Source of the DNA: Clostridium sp. CAG:609
GTDB taxonomy: Bacteria > Bacillota_I > Bacilli_A > RF39 > UBA660
DNA: 64,000 nt
NCBI GenBank assembly: GCA_000438075.1
Contig: FR903536.1
Location: 27,869-91,868 of the forward strand
Direction of reading: 5' to 3'
The translations under genes and the position numbers were made by a program. Numbering within the stretch: position 1 is the first letter of the stretch; the number at the start of each line of letters is the position of its first letter. Positions 52,576-61,112 of the stretch are shown here, piece by piece. The notes beneath the pieces are model-generated. The model saw only the letters and a program-made list of their open reading frames with translations. It made no database searches and was not told where the DNA came from.

Positions 52576-53319
52576 TTAATCTCCTGTTAATATTTCATAT
52601 CCTGTATCTGTTACAAGGACTGTATTTTCATAATGACTTGATGGCTTACCATCAAGAGTCTTAACTGTCCAATCATCATCACATAAGTAAACATCTTTAA
52701 CGCCCATATTTAACATTGGTTCAATTGCAATAGTCATTCCTTTTTTTAATCTGATATTACTACCATCATCAAAATTTGGAACATCGGGATCTTCATGCAT
52801 TTCAAGTCCAATGCCATGACCCACTAACTCTTCAACAACTGATAAACCATGTTCATGAGCAAAATTCTCAATTGCTCTACTTATTTCTTTAATTCTAACC
52901 CCAGGTTTCACTTTACTAACACCTGCATAAAATGCTCCCTCTGTGTCTTTTACAAGCTTTATAACATCACTACTAACGTTACCAACCATATAGGTTCTTG
53001 TTGCATCAGCATGATAACCTTTATAACTTAGAACTAAATCGATTGAAACAATATCTCCATCTTTAATTTTTCTTTTACCAGGTATTCCATGAACAACTTC
53101 ATCATTTATTGATATACATGAAGTCTTAGGATAACCTTCAAAACCTAAACAAGATGGAACACAATCATTTTTAATTATAAAATCATGTATTAACTTATCA
53201 AGATACTCAGTGGTAACACCTGTTTTTATATACTTTTCTATATAAGAAAACGTATCATGTAACCTTTTACCAGATTCTCTCATAAGTTCTATTTCTCTAT
53301 CACTTTTTATACTAATCAT
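52576..53319 (-). CDS. map: Methionine aminopeptidase, type I
   Basis: The 247-residue enzyme has the five-ligand metal site (VSIDLVLSYKGYHADATRT, GHGIG, EPML, and the final Glu in SSHYENTVLVT) and removes the initiator Met from new proteins. Length fits type I. Its ATG overlaps the adk stop by four bases. Confidence 0.97.
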   Translation of the reverse strand: MISIKSDREIELMRESGKRLHDTFSYIEKYIKTGVTTEYLDKLIHDFIIKNDCVPSCLGFEGYPKTSCISINDEVVHGIPGKRKIKDGDIVSIDLVLSYKGYHADATRTYMVGNVSSDVIKLVKDTEGAFYAGVSKVKPGVRIKEISRAIENFAHEHGLSVVEELVGHGIGLEMHEDPDVPNFDDGSNIRLKKGMTIAIEPMLNMGVKDVYLCDDDWTVKTLDGKPSSHYENTVLVTDTGYEILTGD

Positions 53320-53948
53320 ATTATAACATCCACGATATCTTTAAATATATCTTCTACATTTCTATTAACATCTATTTTTCTTAATTTGTTTTTATTATCA
53401 TAATATTCTATTAATGGTTTAGTATTTTCTAAAAATGAATTATATCTAATTTTAAATGATTCTAAATTATCATCATTTCTTTTAATAAGTTCACTTCCAC
53501 AAACATCACATATACCATCAACTTTTGGTTTTAAATTAGCTACATTCAAGTTATAAGATTTACCACATTTACAAGTAAGTCTATTAACTATTCTATTCGT
53601 AGCTTCTTCTTCACTTAAGTCAAGATAAATAACTACATAGTCATCATCTAACATATTATCTAAAGACTTTGCTTGATTAAGAGTTCGAGGAAAACCATCT
53701 AATATAAATGGCTTTCCACTTTCACTAGAAAGTTTATCCTTTATTAAGTCAATCATAATATCATCACTTACTAGTTCTCCGCGATCAATAATATTTTTAA
53801 CTTTTAACCCAAGTGTGCTTCCAGATGCTATTGCTTCTCTTAACATATCACCCGTAGATAAATGATTGTAATTGTATTTATCTTTTAACATTGTACTTTG
53901 AGTTCCTTTTCCCGCTGCGGGAGGAGCTATAAATATTATATTTTTCAT
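53316..53948 (-). CDS. adk: Adenylate kinase with zinc-type LID
   Basis: The 210-residue kinase interconverts AMP, ADP and ATP. It has the P-loop APPAAGKGTQS, the FILDGFPRT motif and a LID with four cysteines (CKCG and CDVCG). The first pair is spaced C-x-C rather than the usual C-x2-C of zinc-type LIDs, a one-residue shortening worth checking. The P-loop is also APPAAGKGT rather than GPPGAGKGT. Confidence 0.97.
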   Translation of the reverse strand: MKNIIFIAPPAAGKGTQSTMLKDKYNYNHLSTGDMLREAIASGSTLGLKVKNIIDRGELVSDDIMIDLIKDKLSSESGKPFILDGFPRTLNQAKSLDNMLDDDYVVIYLDLSEEEATNRIVNRLTCKCGKSYNLNVANLKPKVDGICDVCGSELIKRNDDNLESFKIRYNSFLENTKPLIEYYDNKNKLRKIDVNRNVEDIFKDIVDVII

Positions 53949-53949
53949 A

Positions 53950-55215
53950 TTATCTTAATCTCTTTCTTTTCGCCGTATAACTACGACTTATTAAACTACT
54001 TTCCATTTGTTTATAAGTTTCAATAGCAACACCTACAACGATAAGCATTCCTGTTCCTCCAATAGTCACTTGACTTGGCAAGCTAAATATTTGTGAGAAC
54101 AACACAGGAATAGCAGCAAGTATTACTAAGAATATACTACCTACTAATGTAAGTTTACCCATTGAATTACTTATATATTTACTAGTGTCTTCACCAGGTC
54201 TAATACCAGGTATATAGCCACCTCTTTCATTTAAGTTCTTACTCATTTCATCTGGATTCATAACTAAGAATGTATAGAAGTAACCAAAGAATAATATTAA
54301 TATGATATATAATATAAATCCAGTTGGACTTGTATAAACTATATATTTATTAACAAAATCTATAGCACCTTGATTCTTAGTAAGTGCAACTATTGTTGAT
54401 GGAATAGTTGTTAGAATTGATGCAAATATTACAGGCATGACTCCAGCAGAGTTAAGCTTGATTGGTAAGAAACTACTTTGAGCTCCATATGCACTTGTTG
54501 ATTTATTTGCATATTGAATTGGTATTCTTCTCTCAGCTAATTGTATCCATATAATACCAACTATAATTAATAAGTATACCAGGATAAATAGTATAAAGAA
54601 GAAAATACCTAATGCTGCTTCATATGTACCACTTGTTATAAAACCATAATATGCTCCAGAGAATACACTAGGCATACTAAGTATTATACCAGCCATAATC
54701 AACATTGATTGACCATTACCAATACCTTTATTAGTAATTTGGTCTCCCATCCATAAACAGAACGCAGTACCAGCAGTCATAACCAATGCTGTCTTAAGTT
54801 GAGTAAATAAATCAGCACCACTCATATAGAATATACAAAGTACATAAGCTTGAACGAATCCAATTATGATACCCATATATCTATTTATTTTATTAATTTT
54901 TTGTCTTCCAGTATATCCTTGTTCTTTTAAATCTTTAAAATAAGGTATAATATCCATTTGTAACAATTGAGTAATAATGGATGCTGTAATATATGGAGAA
55001 ACTCCTAAAGCAAATATAGAAAAACTTCTAAGTCCACCACCACTCATAATATTAAATATTTCTAAGAATCCTAAGTCTTCATATATTTGTGAAGCCCAAG
55101 GAATAGTTACGGAAGATCCTAAAGCAAATAAACCTAAACAAAATAATGTAAGATAAATTCGCTTTCTTAAATCTTTGTTAGCTTTGTTAAAAATTTGTGA
55201 AAAGCCACGAAACAT
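53950..55215 (-). CDS. secY: Preprotein translocase subunit SecY
   Basis: The 421-residue protein has ten membrane helices and the SecY marks LGVSPYITASIITQLLQMD, ADRRIPIQYA-like AERRIPIQYANK and GVMPVIFAS. It forms the Sec channel pore for secreted and membrane proteins, including the secretion and wall proteins in this window. It abuts rplO with no gap. Confidence 0.98.
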   Translation of the reverse strand: MFRGFSQIFNKANKDLRKRIYLTLFCLGLFALGSSVTIPWASQIYEDLGFLEIFNIMSGGGLRSFSIFALGVSPYITASIITQLLQMDIIPYFKDLKEQGYTGRQKINKINRYMGIIIGFVQAYVLCIFYMSGADLFTQLKTALVMTAGTAFCLWMGDQITNKGIGNGQSMLIMAGIILSMPSVFSGAYYGFITSGTYEAALGIFFFILFILVYLLIIVGIIWIQLAERRIPIQYANKSTSAYGAQSSFLPIKLNSAGVMPVIFASILTTIPSTIVALTKNQGAIDFVNKYIVYTSPTGFILYIILILFFGYFYTFLVMNPDEMSKNLNERGGYIPGIRPGEDTSKYISNSMGKLTLVGSIFLVILAAIPVLFSQIFSLPSQVTIGGTGMLIVVGVAIETYKQMESSLISRSYTAKRKRLR

Positions 55216-55659
55216 CTAAATCACCTCAGCTTTGCCACCAATATTTTCAATTTTTGTAACAGCTTTAGTTGAGAATCTATTAGCTTTAACAGTTAATTTT
55301 TTAGTAAGTTCGCCACTTCCTAATACTTTAACACCACTAAGTTGTTTTTTAATAATTTTTCTTTCTTTTAAAACTTCTGGAGTAACAACATCACCATCAT
55401 TAAAGAATTTATCTAAATCACTTAAATTAATTACAGCATATTTAGTTTCAAAATTCTTATTGTTGAATCCTCTAATAGGAATTCTTCTGTAAAGTGGAGT
55501 TTGTCCACCTTGGAACCAAGCTTTGATTGATGCTCCACTTCTAGATTTTTGACCATTTTCTCCACGAGTAGATGTTTTACCCATTCCAGATCCTGGACCT
55601 CTACCTACTCTTTTTGAAGCTTTCATTTCTTTAGTTTTTGGTAAATTTTCTAATCTCAT
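55216..55659 (-). CDS. rplO: 50S ribosomal protein L15
   Basis: The ATG at 55659 follows GAGGAAT; a longer frame that overlaps rpsE is not used. The 147-residue protein matches L15 (KRVGRGPGSGMGKTSTRGENGQKSRSG), a 23S rRNA assembly protein. It starts 1 base after the rpsE stop: rpmD, normally here, is missing. Confidence 0.97.
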   Translation of the reverse strand: MRLENLPKTKEMKASKRVGRGPGSGMGKTSTRGENGQKSRSGASIKAWFQGGQTPLYRRIPIRGFNNKNFETKYAVINLSDLDKFFNDGDVVTPEVLKERKIIKKQLSGVKVLGSGELTKKLTVKANRFSTKAVTKIENIGGKAEVI

Positions 55660-55660
55660 A

Positions 55661-56170
55661 TTATAATTCCTCAACTTTCTTGCCACGAAGTTCAGCAATA
55701 TGTTCTGGAGTTCTTTGGCTCTTTAATGCTTCAAGAGTTGCTTTTGCAACGTTAACTTGAGTATTACTTCCAAGTGATTTAGCAACGATATCTTTAACAC
55801 CAGCAAGTTCTAATACTGCACGAGCAGCACCACCAGCGATAATTCCACGACCTTCTTTAGCAGGCTTTAGTAAAACCACAGCTCTACCAACTTTTTCTTG
55901 TGCTTCATGAGGAATAGTTCTTCCATCACTTAAAGATACTTTACATACGTTTTTATTAGCAGCTTGTAAAGCTTTTTTAATAGCTTCTGGAACTTCATTA
56001 GCTTTTCCACTACCAATACCAACTAAACCTTTACGATTTCCAACTGCAACAGTAGCACAGAAACGGAAATGTCTACCACCTTGAGTAACTTTAGTAACTC
56101 TAGTAATAGCAATAACTTTTTCTTCTAATAAATTTTTCTTTTCAGTTTTTTCTTGTCTTTCTTTTCTCAT
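55661..56170 (-). CDS. rpsE: 30S ribosomal protein S5
   Basis: The 169-residue protein has the S5 dsRBD-like fold (ITRVTKVTQGGRHFRFCATVAVGNRKG, GIGSGKANEVPEAI) and the C-terminal domain (GGAARAVLELAGVKDIVAKSLGS). It contributes to decoding accuracy at the mRNA entry site. It lies 10 bases after rplR. Confidence 0.98.
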   Translation of the reverse strand: MRKERQEKTEKKNLLEEKVIAITRVTKVTQGGRHFRFCATVAVGNRKGLVGIGSGKANEVPEAIKKALQAANKNVCKVSLSDGRTIPHEAQEKVGRAVVLLKPAKEGRGIIAGGAARAVLELAGVKDIVAKSLGSNTQVNVAKATLEALKSQRTPEHIAELRGKKVEEL

Positions 56171-56180
56171 GCTACCCTCC

Positions 56181-56537
56181 TTAAAATTCTAGTCCTGCTT
56201 CTCTAGCAGCATCTGCTAAAGCTTCAACTCTACCATGATATTGATAACCACCACGGTCAAATACAACTTTTTTAATTTTTAATTTTTTACATTTTTCAGC
56301 AACATCTTTACCAACTGCTTTAGCAGCTTCAATGTTACCACCATTTGCAAGTTTTAATTCTAAACTTGAAGAACTAGCAAGGGTAGTCTTAGCTACATCA
56401 TCAATAACTTGAGCATAAATACCTTTATTAGATCTAAATACATTAAGTCTTGGCACATTTTTAGTTCCACTTATAGTCTTACGAACTCTTTCATGACGTC
56501 TAATACGTGCTTTATTATTAGCTTCTTTTTTTATCAT
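56181..56537 (-). CDS. rplR: 50S ribosomal protein L18
   Basis: The 118-residue protein matches L18, the 5S rRNA-binding protein of the central protuberance (RHERVRKTISGT, RLNVFRSNKGIYAQVIDD, FDRGGYQYHGRVEALADAAREAGL). Length is normal. It lies 14 bases after rplF. Confidence 0.97.
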   Translation of the reverse strand: MIKKEANNKARIRRHERVRKTISGTKNVPRLNVFRSNKGIYAQVIDDVAKTTLASSSSLELKLANGGNIEAAKAVGKDVAEKCKKLKIKKVVFDRGGYQYHGRVEALADAAREAGLEF

Positions 56538-56551
56538 AATTTAACTCCTCC

Positions 56552-57088
56552 CTATGCCGCTTTCTTTCCATCTTTACGACGAACATGTTCACCTTTGTAA
56601 CGAATGCCTTTACCTTTGTATGGTTCTGGTTCTCTTACCTTACGAACATTAGCCGCAAATTCAGATACTTTTTGTTTATCAATACCATGAATAGTAATTT
56701 CAGTATTACTTTCACTAGTTACTGATAAACCAGCTGGTGCTTCCATAACTACTGGATGAGAATAACCTGCATTAATAGTAATTTTATTACCACTAACTTG
56801 GAATCTATATCCAACACCTACAGCTTCTAATCCTTTATCATAACCTTTAGAAACACCTGTTATCATATTACTAATTAATGAATTAGTAGTACCTTGCATC
56901 ATATTAGCTGTTTTAGTATTTTTAACTTGTTTTGTTAAAACAACACCATCTTCAACAACTACATTAACAAGTTCACTTACATTTATTTTAAGTTCACCTT
57001 TAGATCCCTTAACTGTAACTTCACATCCATTAACACTAACTGTTACACCTTCAGGAATAACGATTTTTCTTTCACCTATTCTACTCAT
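56552..57088 (-). CDS. rplF: 50S ribosomal protein L6
   Basis: The 178-residue protein shows the two repeated L6 domains and the KEPEPYKGKGIRY-type end (REPEPYKGKGIRYKGE). It sits near the sarcin-ricin loop. It lies 6 bases after rpsH. Confidence 0.98.
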   Translation of the reverse strand: MSRIGERKIVIPEGVTVSVNGCEVTVKGSKGELKINVSELVNVVVEDGVVLTKQVKNTKTANMMQGTTNSLISNMITGVSKGYDKGLEAVGVGYRFQVSGNKITINAGYSHPVVMEAPAGLSVTSESNTEITIHGIDKQKVSEFAANVRKVREPEPYKGKGIRYKGEHVRRKDGKKAA

Positions 57089-57094
57089 AATAAC

Positions 57095-57493
57095 TTACCA
57101 TATATAGGCAAGAACTTCGCCTCCTAACTTTTTAGCTCTAGCTTCTTTATCAGTCATTAAACCTTCAGAAGTTGAGATTATAGCAATACCTAGTCCGTTT
57201 AGAACTCGAGGAATTTCATCCACTTTAGCATAAACTCTTAAACCAGATTTACTAATTCTTTTAAGTCCAGTTATAACTCTTTCTTTCTTAGGACCATATT
57301 TTAGTGTTAAAGTTAATTTATCACCATTGCTATTTTTTTCATATACATAATCTGCAATGTAACCTTCACTTTTAAGTATTTCAGCAATACCCAAAGTCAT
57401 TTTAGTACCAATAACTTCAACAGTTGCATATCTCATTTGATTAGCATTACGAATACGAGTTAACATATCTGCTATTTTATCTTGTACAAACAT
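57095..57493 (-). CDS. rpsH: 30S ribosomal protein S8
   Basis: The ATG at 57493 follows AAGGAGG; the longer frame to 57547 overlaps rpsZ and is not used. The 132-residue protein matches S8 (DKIADMLTRIRNANQ, GLRVYAKVDEIPRVLNGLGIAIISTSEGLMTDKEA). It binds the central domain of 16S rRNA and in many bacteria represses the spc operon. Confidence 0.97.
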   Translation of the reverse strand: MFVQDKIADMLTRIRNANQMRYATVEVIGTKMTLGIAEILKSEGYIADYVYEKNSNGDKLTLTLKYGPKKERVITGLKRISKSGLRVYAKVDEIPRVLNGLGIAIISTSEGLMTDKEARAKKLGGEVLAYIW

Positions 57494-57506
57494 CTTTATC
57501 CTCCTT

Positions 57507-57692
57507 CTACCAACTAGATTTTTTAACACCAGGTAATTTACCTTCATTTGCTAATTCTCTAAAACAAATTCTGCAAATTCCATATTTTCTAAGTACTCCG
57601 TGAGGTCTTCCACAACGATTACATCTTGTGTAAGCACGTGTTGAAAATTTAGGTTTTCTTTGATTTTTAACAATCATACTTTTCTTTGCCAT
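57507..57692 (-). CDS. rpsZ: 30S ribosomal protein S14, zinc-binding form
   Basis: The ATG at 57692 follows AAGGAGG; the longer frame overlaps rplE. The 61-residue protein is the short zinc form of S14 with two CxxC pairs (CNRCGRPHG and CRICFRELA), also named rpsN. It is typical of Gram-positive bacteria. It lies 10 bases after rplE. Confidence 0.97.
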   Translation of the reverse strand: MAKKSMIVKNQRKPKFSTRAYTRCNRCGRPHGVLRKYGICRICFRELANEGKLPGVKKSSW

Positions 57693-57702
57693 AGTGTCCT
57701 CC

Positions 57703-58242
57703 TTAATTCTTAAAAGGCATTCCAAAGCCTTTTAATAAACTCTTTGCTTCTTCATTGCTATTTGCAGTAGTAACAAATATAATATCCATACCACGTACCT
57801 TTAAAACTTCATCATATTCAATTTCTGGGAATATAAGTTGTTCTTTAATACCAATAGTATAGTTTCCTTTACCATCAAAAGCATGTCCAGAAACTCCACG
57901 GAAATCTCTTACACGAGGAAGTCCAATTTTAACTAACTTTTCAAAGAAGTTATACATATTTTCTCCTCTTAATGTTACTTTAACACCAACAGGTTGACCT
58001 TCTCTTAATTTAAATCCAGCAATTGATTTACGAGCTTTTGTAACAACACATTTTTGTCCACTAATAGCTTCTAAGTCTTTTACAGCAGCAGTAATATATT
58101 TTTCATCTTTACTACCTTCACCAACACCCATGTTAATAACAATTTTTTCTAACTTAGGTACTGCCATAATAGTAGTATAATTATGTTCTTTCATTAATTC
58201 TGGAACAATTTTTTCATCATATAATTTTTTAAAATTACTCAT
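57703..58242 (-). CDS. rplE: 50S ribosomal protein L5
   Basis: The 179-residue protein matches L5 (PKLEKIVINMGVGEG, AGFKLREGQPVGVKVTLRG, LPRVRDFRGVSGHAFDGKGNY), which binds 5S rRNA and contacts S13 across the subunit interface. It lies 2 bases after rplX. Confidence 0.98.
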   Translation of the reverse strand: MSNFKKLYDEKIVPELMKEHNYTTIMAVPKLEKIVINMGVGEGSKDEKYITAAVKDLEAISGQKCVVTKARKSIAGFKLREGQPVGVKVTLRGENMYNFFEKLVKIGLPRVRDFRGVSGHAFDGKGNYTIGIKEQLIFPEIEYDEVLKVRGMDIIFVTTANSNEEAKSLLKGFGMPFKN

Positions 58243-58244
58243 AC

Positions 58245-58550
58245 TTACTTACTTCCTTTCTTAGAAGTTTTAGCTTTCTTTTCAGCTTTTTCTTCTACTT
58301 TTTCTTTTGCTTTAGTAGTCTTTACTTCTTTTTCATCAATTACTTTAACATTTGATACATGAATAGGAGCTTCAATTTCAAATATTCCACCTTTATCATT
58401 CATACTTGTAGGTTTACTATGTTTTTTAACAATATGTACACCTTCAACAACTACTTTAGATTCAGTCTTTAATGTTTTAATAACTTTGCCAGTTTTACCT
58501 TTATCAGCACCAGCAATTACTTTTACCATATCTCCAACTTTAACTTTCAT
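58245..58550 (-). CDS. rplX: 50S ribosomal protein L24
   Basis: The 101-residue protein has the KOW motif of L24 (VKVGDMVKVIAGADKGKTGKV) and an early 23S assembly role. After about residue 75 the sequence becomes a Lys- and Glu-rich tail ending KKAKTSKKGSK, while the usual L24 C-terminal zinc-like or structured part is absent. GGAGG precedes the ATG. Confidence 0.95.
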   Translation of the reverse strand: MKVKVGDMVKVIAGADKGKTGKVIKTLKTESKVVVEGVHIVKKHSKPTSMNDKGGIFEIEAPIHVSNVKVIDEKEVKTTKAKEKVEEKAEKKAKTSKKGSK

Positions 58551-58559
58551 ATTTGCCTC

Positions 58560-58928
58560 CTATAACACTTCTGAAGCAAGAGAAACAATCTTCATATAAT
58601 CTTTTTCTCTTAGCTCTCTAGCAACAGGTCCTAAAACACGAGTACCAATTGGTGATTTATCATCCTTAATTAATACACATGCATTATCATCAAATTTGAT
58701 ATAAGAACCATCATTTCTTCTAACGCCTTCAACGCTTCTTACGATAACAGCTTTAACAACTTTACCTTTTTTAACTGGACTGTTAGGAATAGCTTTTTTT
58801 ACTGTTCCAACAACTACGTCCCCGATATTACCATATTTAACTTTAGATCCACCAAGAACTCTAATAACTAAAAGTTCTCTAGCTCCTGAGTTATCAGCAA
58901 CTTTTAATCTACTTTCTTGCATTACCAT
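58560..58928 (-). CDS. rplN: 50S ribosomal protein L14
   Basis: The 122-residue protein matches L14 (MVMQESRLKVADNSGARELLVIRV, end LREKDYMKIVSLASEVL). It lies on the 50S face and contacts 16S helix 14. It lies 11 bases after rpsQ. Confidence 0.98.
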   Translation of the reverse strand: MVMQESRLKVADNSGARELLVIRVLGGSKVKYGNIGDVVVGTVKKAIPNSPVKKGKVVKAVIVRSVEGVRRNDGSYIKFDDNACVLIKDDKSPIGTRVLGPVARELREKDYMKIVSLASEVL

Positions 58929-58939
58929 AATAATACCTC

Positions 58940-59197
58940 CTAAAGGATAACAGCTTTAGTTAAAATTTCTACTAGTTCATATCTTTTAGTTTTAGATAAT
59001 GGTCTAGTCATTCTAATCTTTACTGTATCTCCTACTTTTGCTTCATTGTTTTCATCATGAGCAGCATATTTCTTTGAATATTTAACATTTTTCTTATACA
59101 AAGGATGTCTTTTTGATGTTTCAACATTAACAGTTATTGTTTTGTTATTAGATGCACTAACAACTTTACCAATTAATTCTTGTTTCTTTTCTGTCAT
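58940..59197 (-). CDS. rpsQ: 30S ribosomal protein S17
   Basis: The 85-residue OB-fold protein matches S17 (GKVVSASNNKTITVNVE, HPLYKKNVKYSKKYAAHDE, DTVKIRMTRPLSKTKRYEL). It binds 16S helix 11. Its ATG overlaps the rpmC stop by one base. Confidence 0.98.
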   Translation of the reverse strand: MTEKKQELIGKVVSASNNKTITVNVETSKRHPLYKKNVKYSKKYAAHDENNEAKVGDTVKIRMTRPLSKTKRYELVEILTKAVIL

Positions 59198-59400
59198 TAT
59201 TTATTACCTCCATCAATTTCTCTTTCTTTAAGAATAGTTTTCATTTTTGCAACATCTCTTCTTAGAACCTTAAGTTCAACAGGTTTTTCTAAAGTACCAT
59301 TTGCATGTTGCATTCTCTTTGCAAATAATTCTTCTTTTGTAGTTTTAATCTTTTTAACTAAATCTTCAGTAGATAACTTTCTAAGTTCTTTAATTTCCAA
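59197..59400 (-). CDS. rpmC: 50S ribosomal protein L29
   Basis: A TTG start at 59400 is chosen because it gives the usual L29 N-terminus (MEIKELRKLS) with GGTGAT upstream; an ATG four codons earlier abuts the site. The 67-residue two-helix protein surrounds the exit tunnel (KTTKEELFAKRMQHANG). It overlaps rplP by 11 bases. Confidence 0.95.
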   Translation of the reverse strand: MEIKELRKLSTEDLVKKIKTTKEELFAKRMQHANGTLEKPVELKVLRRDVAKMKTILKEREIDGGNK

Positions 59401-59827
59401 GAGAATCACCATCCTTTACTTCTTCATTTTTAACAAATTTTGTTTTAACAGATAGTTTGTGAGAAGCAAGTCTTAAAGCTTCACGAGCAATAGCTTCTTC
59501 AACACCACTAATTTCAAACATAATTTTTCCCTTTTTTACTACTGCTACCCATTCATCTACAGAACCTTTACCTTTACCTTGACGAGTTTCAAGAGGTTTT
59601 TTAGTTCTTGGCATATGTGGGAATATGTTAATAAATACTTTACCACCACGTTTCATATAACGTGTCATTGCAATACGAGCAGCTTCTATTTGACGAGCTG
59701 AAATCCATCCGCCTTCTAAAGCTTCTAGACCATAATCACCAAAATGTAGTTCAGTATTACCTTTGGCTTTTCCGTCATAACTTACTCTATGACTCTTACG
59801 ATATTTAGTTCTTTTTGGCATTAACAT
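59390..59827 (-). CDS. rplP: 50S ribosomal protein L16
   Basis: The 145-residue protein matches L16 (MPKRTKYRKSHRV, GWISARQIEAARIAMTRYMKRGGK, GKGSVDEWVAVVKKGKIMFEISG). It organises the A site of the 50S subunit. Two starts are possible (59827 or 59821); the MPKR ATG is two codons later. It overlaps rpsC by about 20 bases. Confidence 0.97.
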   Translation of the reverse strand: MLMPKRTKYRKSHRVSYDGKAKGNTELHFGDYGLEALEGGWISARQIEAARIAMTRYMKRGGKVFINIFPHMPRTKKPLETRQGKGKGSVDEWVAVVKKGKIMFEISGVEEAIAREALRLASHKLSVKTKFVKNEEVKDGDSLGN

Positions 59828-60482
59828 TTTTATCAGCTCCCTTCACAGTCTTTTTAGCTGGAAGAATTTCATTTTTATAAATCCAAACTTTAACACCAAT
59901 TTTACCATAAGTTGTATCCGCTTCAGCTATTGCATAATCAACATCAGCTCTGATAGTGTGTAGTGGCACAGTTCCTTCAGTATAACCTTCAGTTCTTGCC
60001 ATTTCAGCTCCACCAAGTCTACCAGATACAGCAGTTTTACATCCTTTAGCTCCAGCTTTCATTACGTTTCTGATAGCCCTTTTTTGTGCAGATCTAAATG
60101 GTGCTCTTGCAGCTATTTGATTAGCTATGTTTTGAGCAACAAGTGATGCATTTAAATCAGGATTCTTTTCTTCAACTATATTGATATAAATTTCTTCACC
60201 AACTAATTTAGATAATTTCTTTCTTAATTTTTCAATATCTTCTCCGCCACGTCCGATGATAACACCAGGTTTAGCAGTATAGATACTTACTTCACATTTA
60301 TTATTTTTTCTATCAACAATAACACTTGCAATAGCAGCTTCTTTAAGATTTTTTTCTAAATATTCTCTGATTCTAATATCATTAATTAAATACTTTTGAT
60401 AATTATCTTTAGAATACCAAGTACTTTGCCAAGTCTTATTAACACCAAGTCTGTATCCTATAGGATTTACTTTTTGTCCCAT
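59805..60482 (-). CDS. rpsC: 30S ribosomal protein S3
   Basis: The 225-residue protein has the MGQKVNPIGYRLGV start, KH domain (AKPGVIIGRGGEDIEKLRKKL) and the C-terminal RRxxAR-rich domain (GRLGGAEMARTEGYTEGTVPLHTIRADVDYA). It lines the mRNA entry channel. It lies 2 bases after rplV. Confidence 0.98.
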   Translation of the reverse strand: MGQKVNPIGYRLGVNKTWQSTWYSKDNYQKYLINDIRIREYLEKNLKEAAIASVIVDRKNNKCEVSIYTAKPGVIIGRGGEDIEKLRKKLSKLVGEEIYINIVEEKNPDLNASLVAQNIANQIAARAPFRSAQKRAIRNVMKAGAKGCKTAVSGRLGGAEMARTEGYTEGTVPLHTIRADVDYAIAEADTTYGKIGVKVWIYKNEILPAKKTVKGADKNVNAKKN

Positions 60483-60484
60483 TA

Positions 60485-60832
60485 TTACTTAACTCCCTTC
60501 GCATCATCAGTTACTTTAACAGTAATATGACTACTTCTCTTATCATGGCGATCTACATTCCCACGACTTGCAAATTTAATTCTCTTATAAACAGGTCCTG
60601 GATTAATGTAACATTCACTAATTCTAAGTTCAGATTCATTTGCACCATTATTATTAACGGCATTAGCAACAGCTGAATTTAAAACTTTAAGAATTAATCT
60701 ACTAGCTTTAGTATTAGTATTTTCTAATATACCTCTAGCAGTTTCAACGTCTTTTCCTCTAATTAAGTCCATTGTCATTCTAGCAAGTCTTGGCTTAATT
60801 AAAGCATTTTTATGAATTGCATATGCTTCCAT
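60485..60832 (-). CDS. rplV: 50S ribosomal protein L22
   Basis: The 115-residue protein matches L22 (ARMTMDLIRGKDVETARGIL, FASRGNVDRHDKRSSHITVKV). Its beta loop reaches the exit-tunnel wall. It lies 8 bases after rpsS. Confidence 0.98.
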   Translation of the reverse strand: MEAYAIHKNALIKPRLARMTMDLIRGKDVETARGILENTNTKASRLILKVLNSAVANAVNNNGANESELRISECYINPGPVYKRIKFASRGNVDRHDKRSSHITVKVTDDAKGVK

Positions 60833-60840
60833 GTTACCTC

Positions 60841-61104
60841 CTACTTATTACCTGCATGGCCAGTAAATTTACGAGTTTGTGAAAATTCTCCTAATTTATG
60901 TCCAACCATGTCTTCTGTTATATATACTGGAATAAAATCTTTTCCATTATGAACAGCTATAGTGTGACCAACAAAGTCAGGAAAAATAGTAGATCTTCTT
61001 GACCAAGTCTTAATAACTGTCTTTTTATTACCTTTATTCATTTCTTGAACCTTTTTCATAAGTGATTCTTCAACATAAGGTCCTTTTTTTAAACTTCTTG
61101 CCAT
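60841..61104 (-). CDS. rpsS: 30S ribosomal protein S19
   Basis: The 87-residue protein matches S19 (MARSLKKGPYVEESLMKKV, KTWSRRSTIFPDFVGHTIAVHNGK, LGEFSQTRKFTGHAG). It pairs with S13 in the 30S head. It lies 8 bases after rplB. Confidence 0.98.
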   Translation of the reverse strand: MARSLKKGPYVEESLMKKVQEMNKGNKKTVIKTWSRRSTIFPDFVGHTIAVHNGKDFIPVYITEDMVGHKLGEFSQTRKFTGHAGNK

Positions 61105-61112
61105 TTTTCCTC

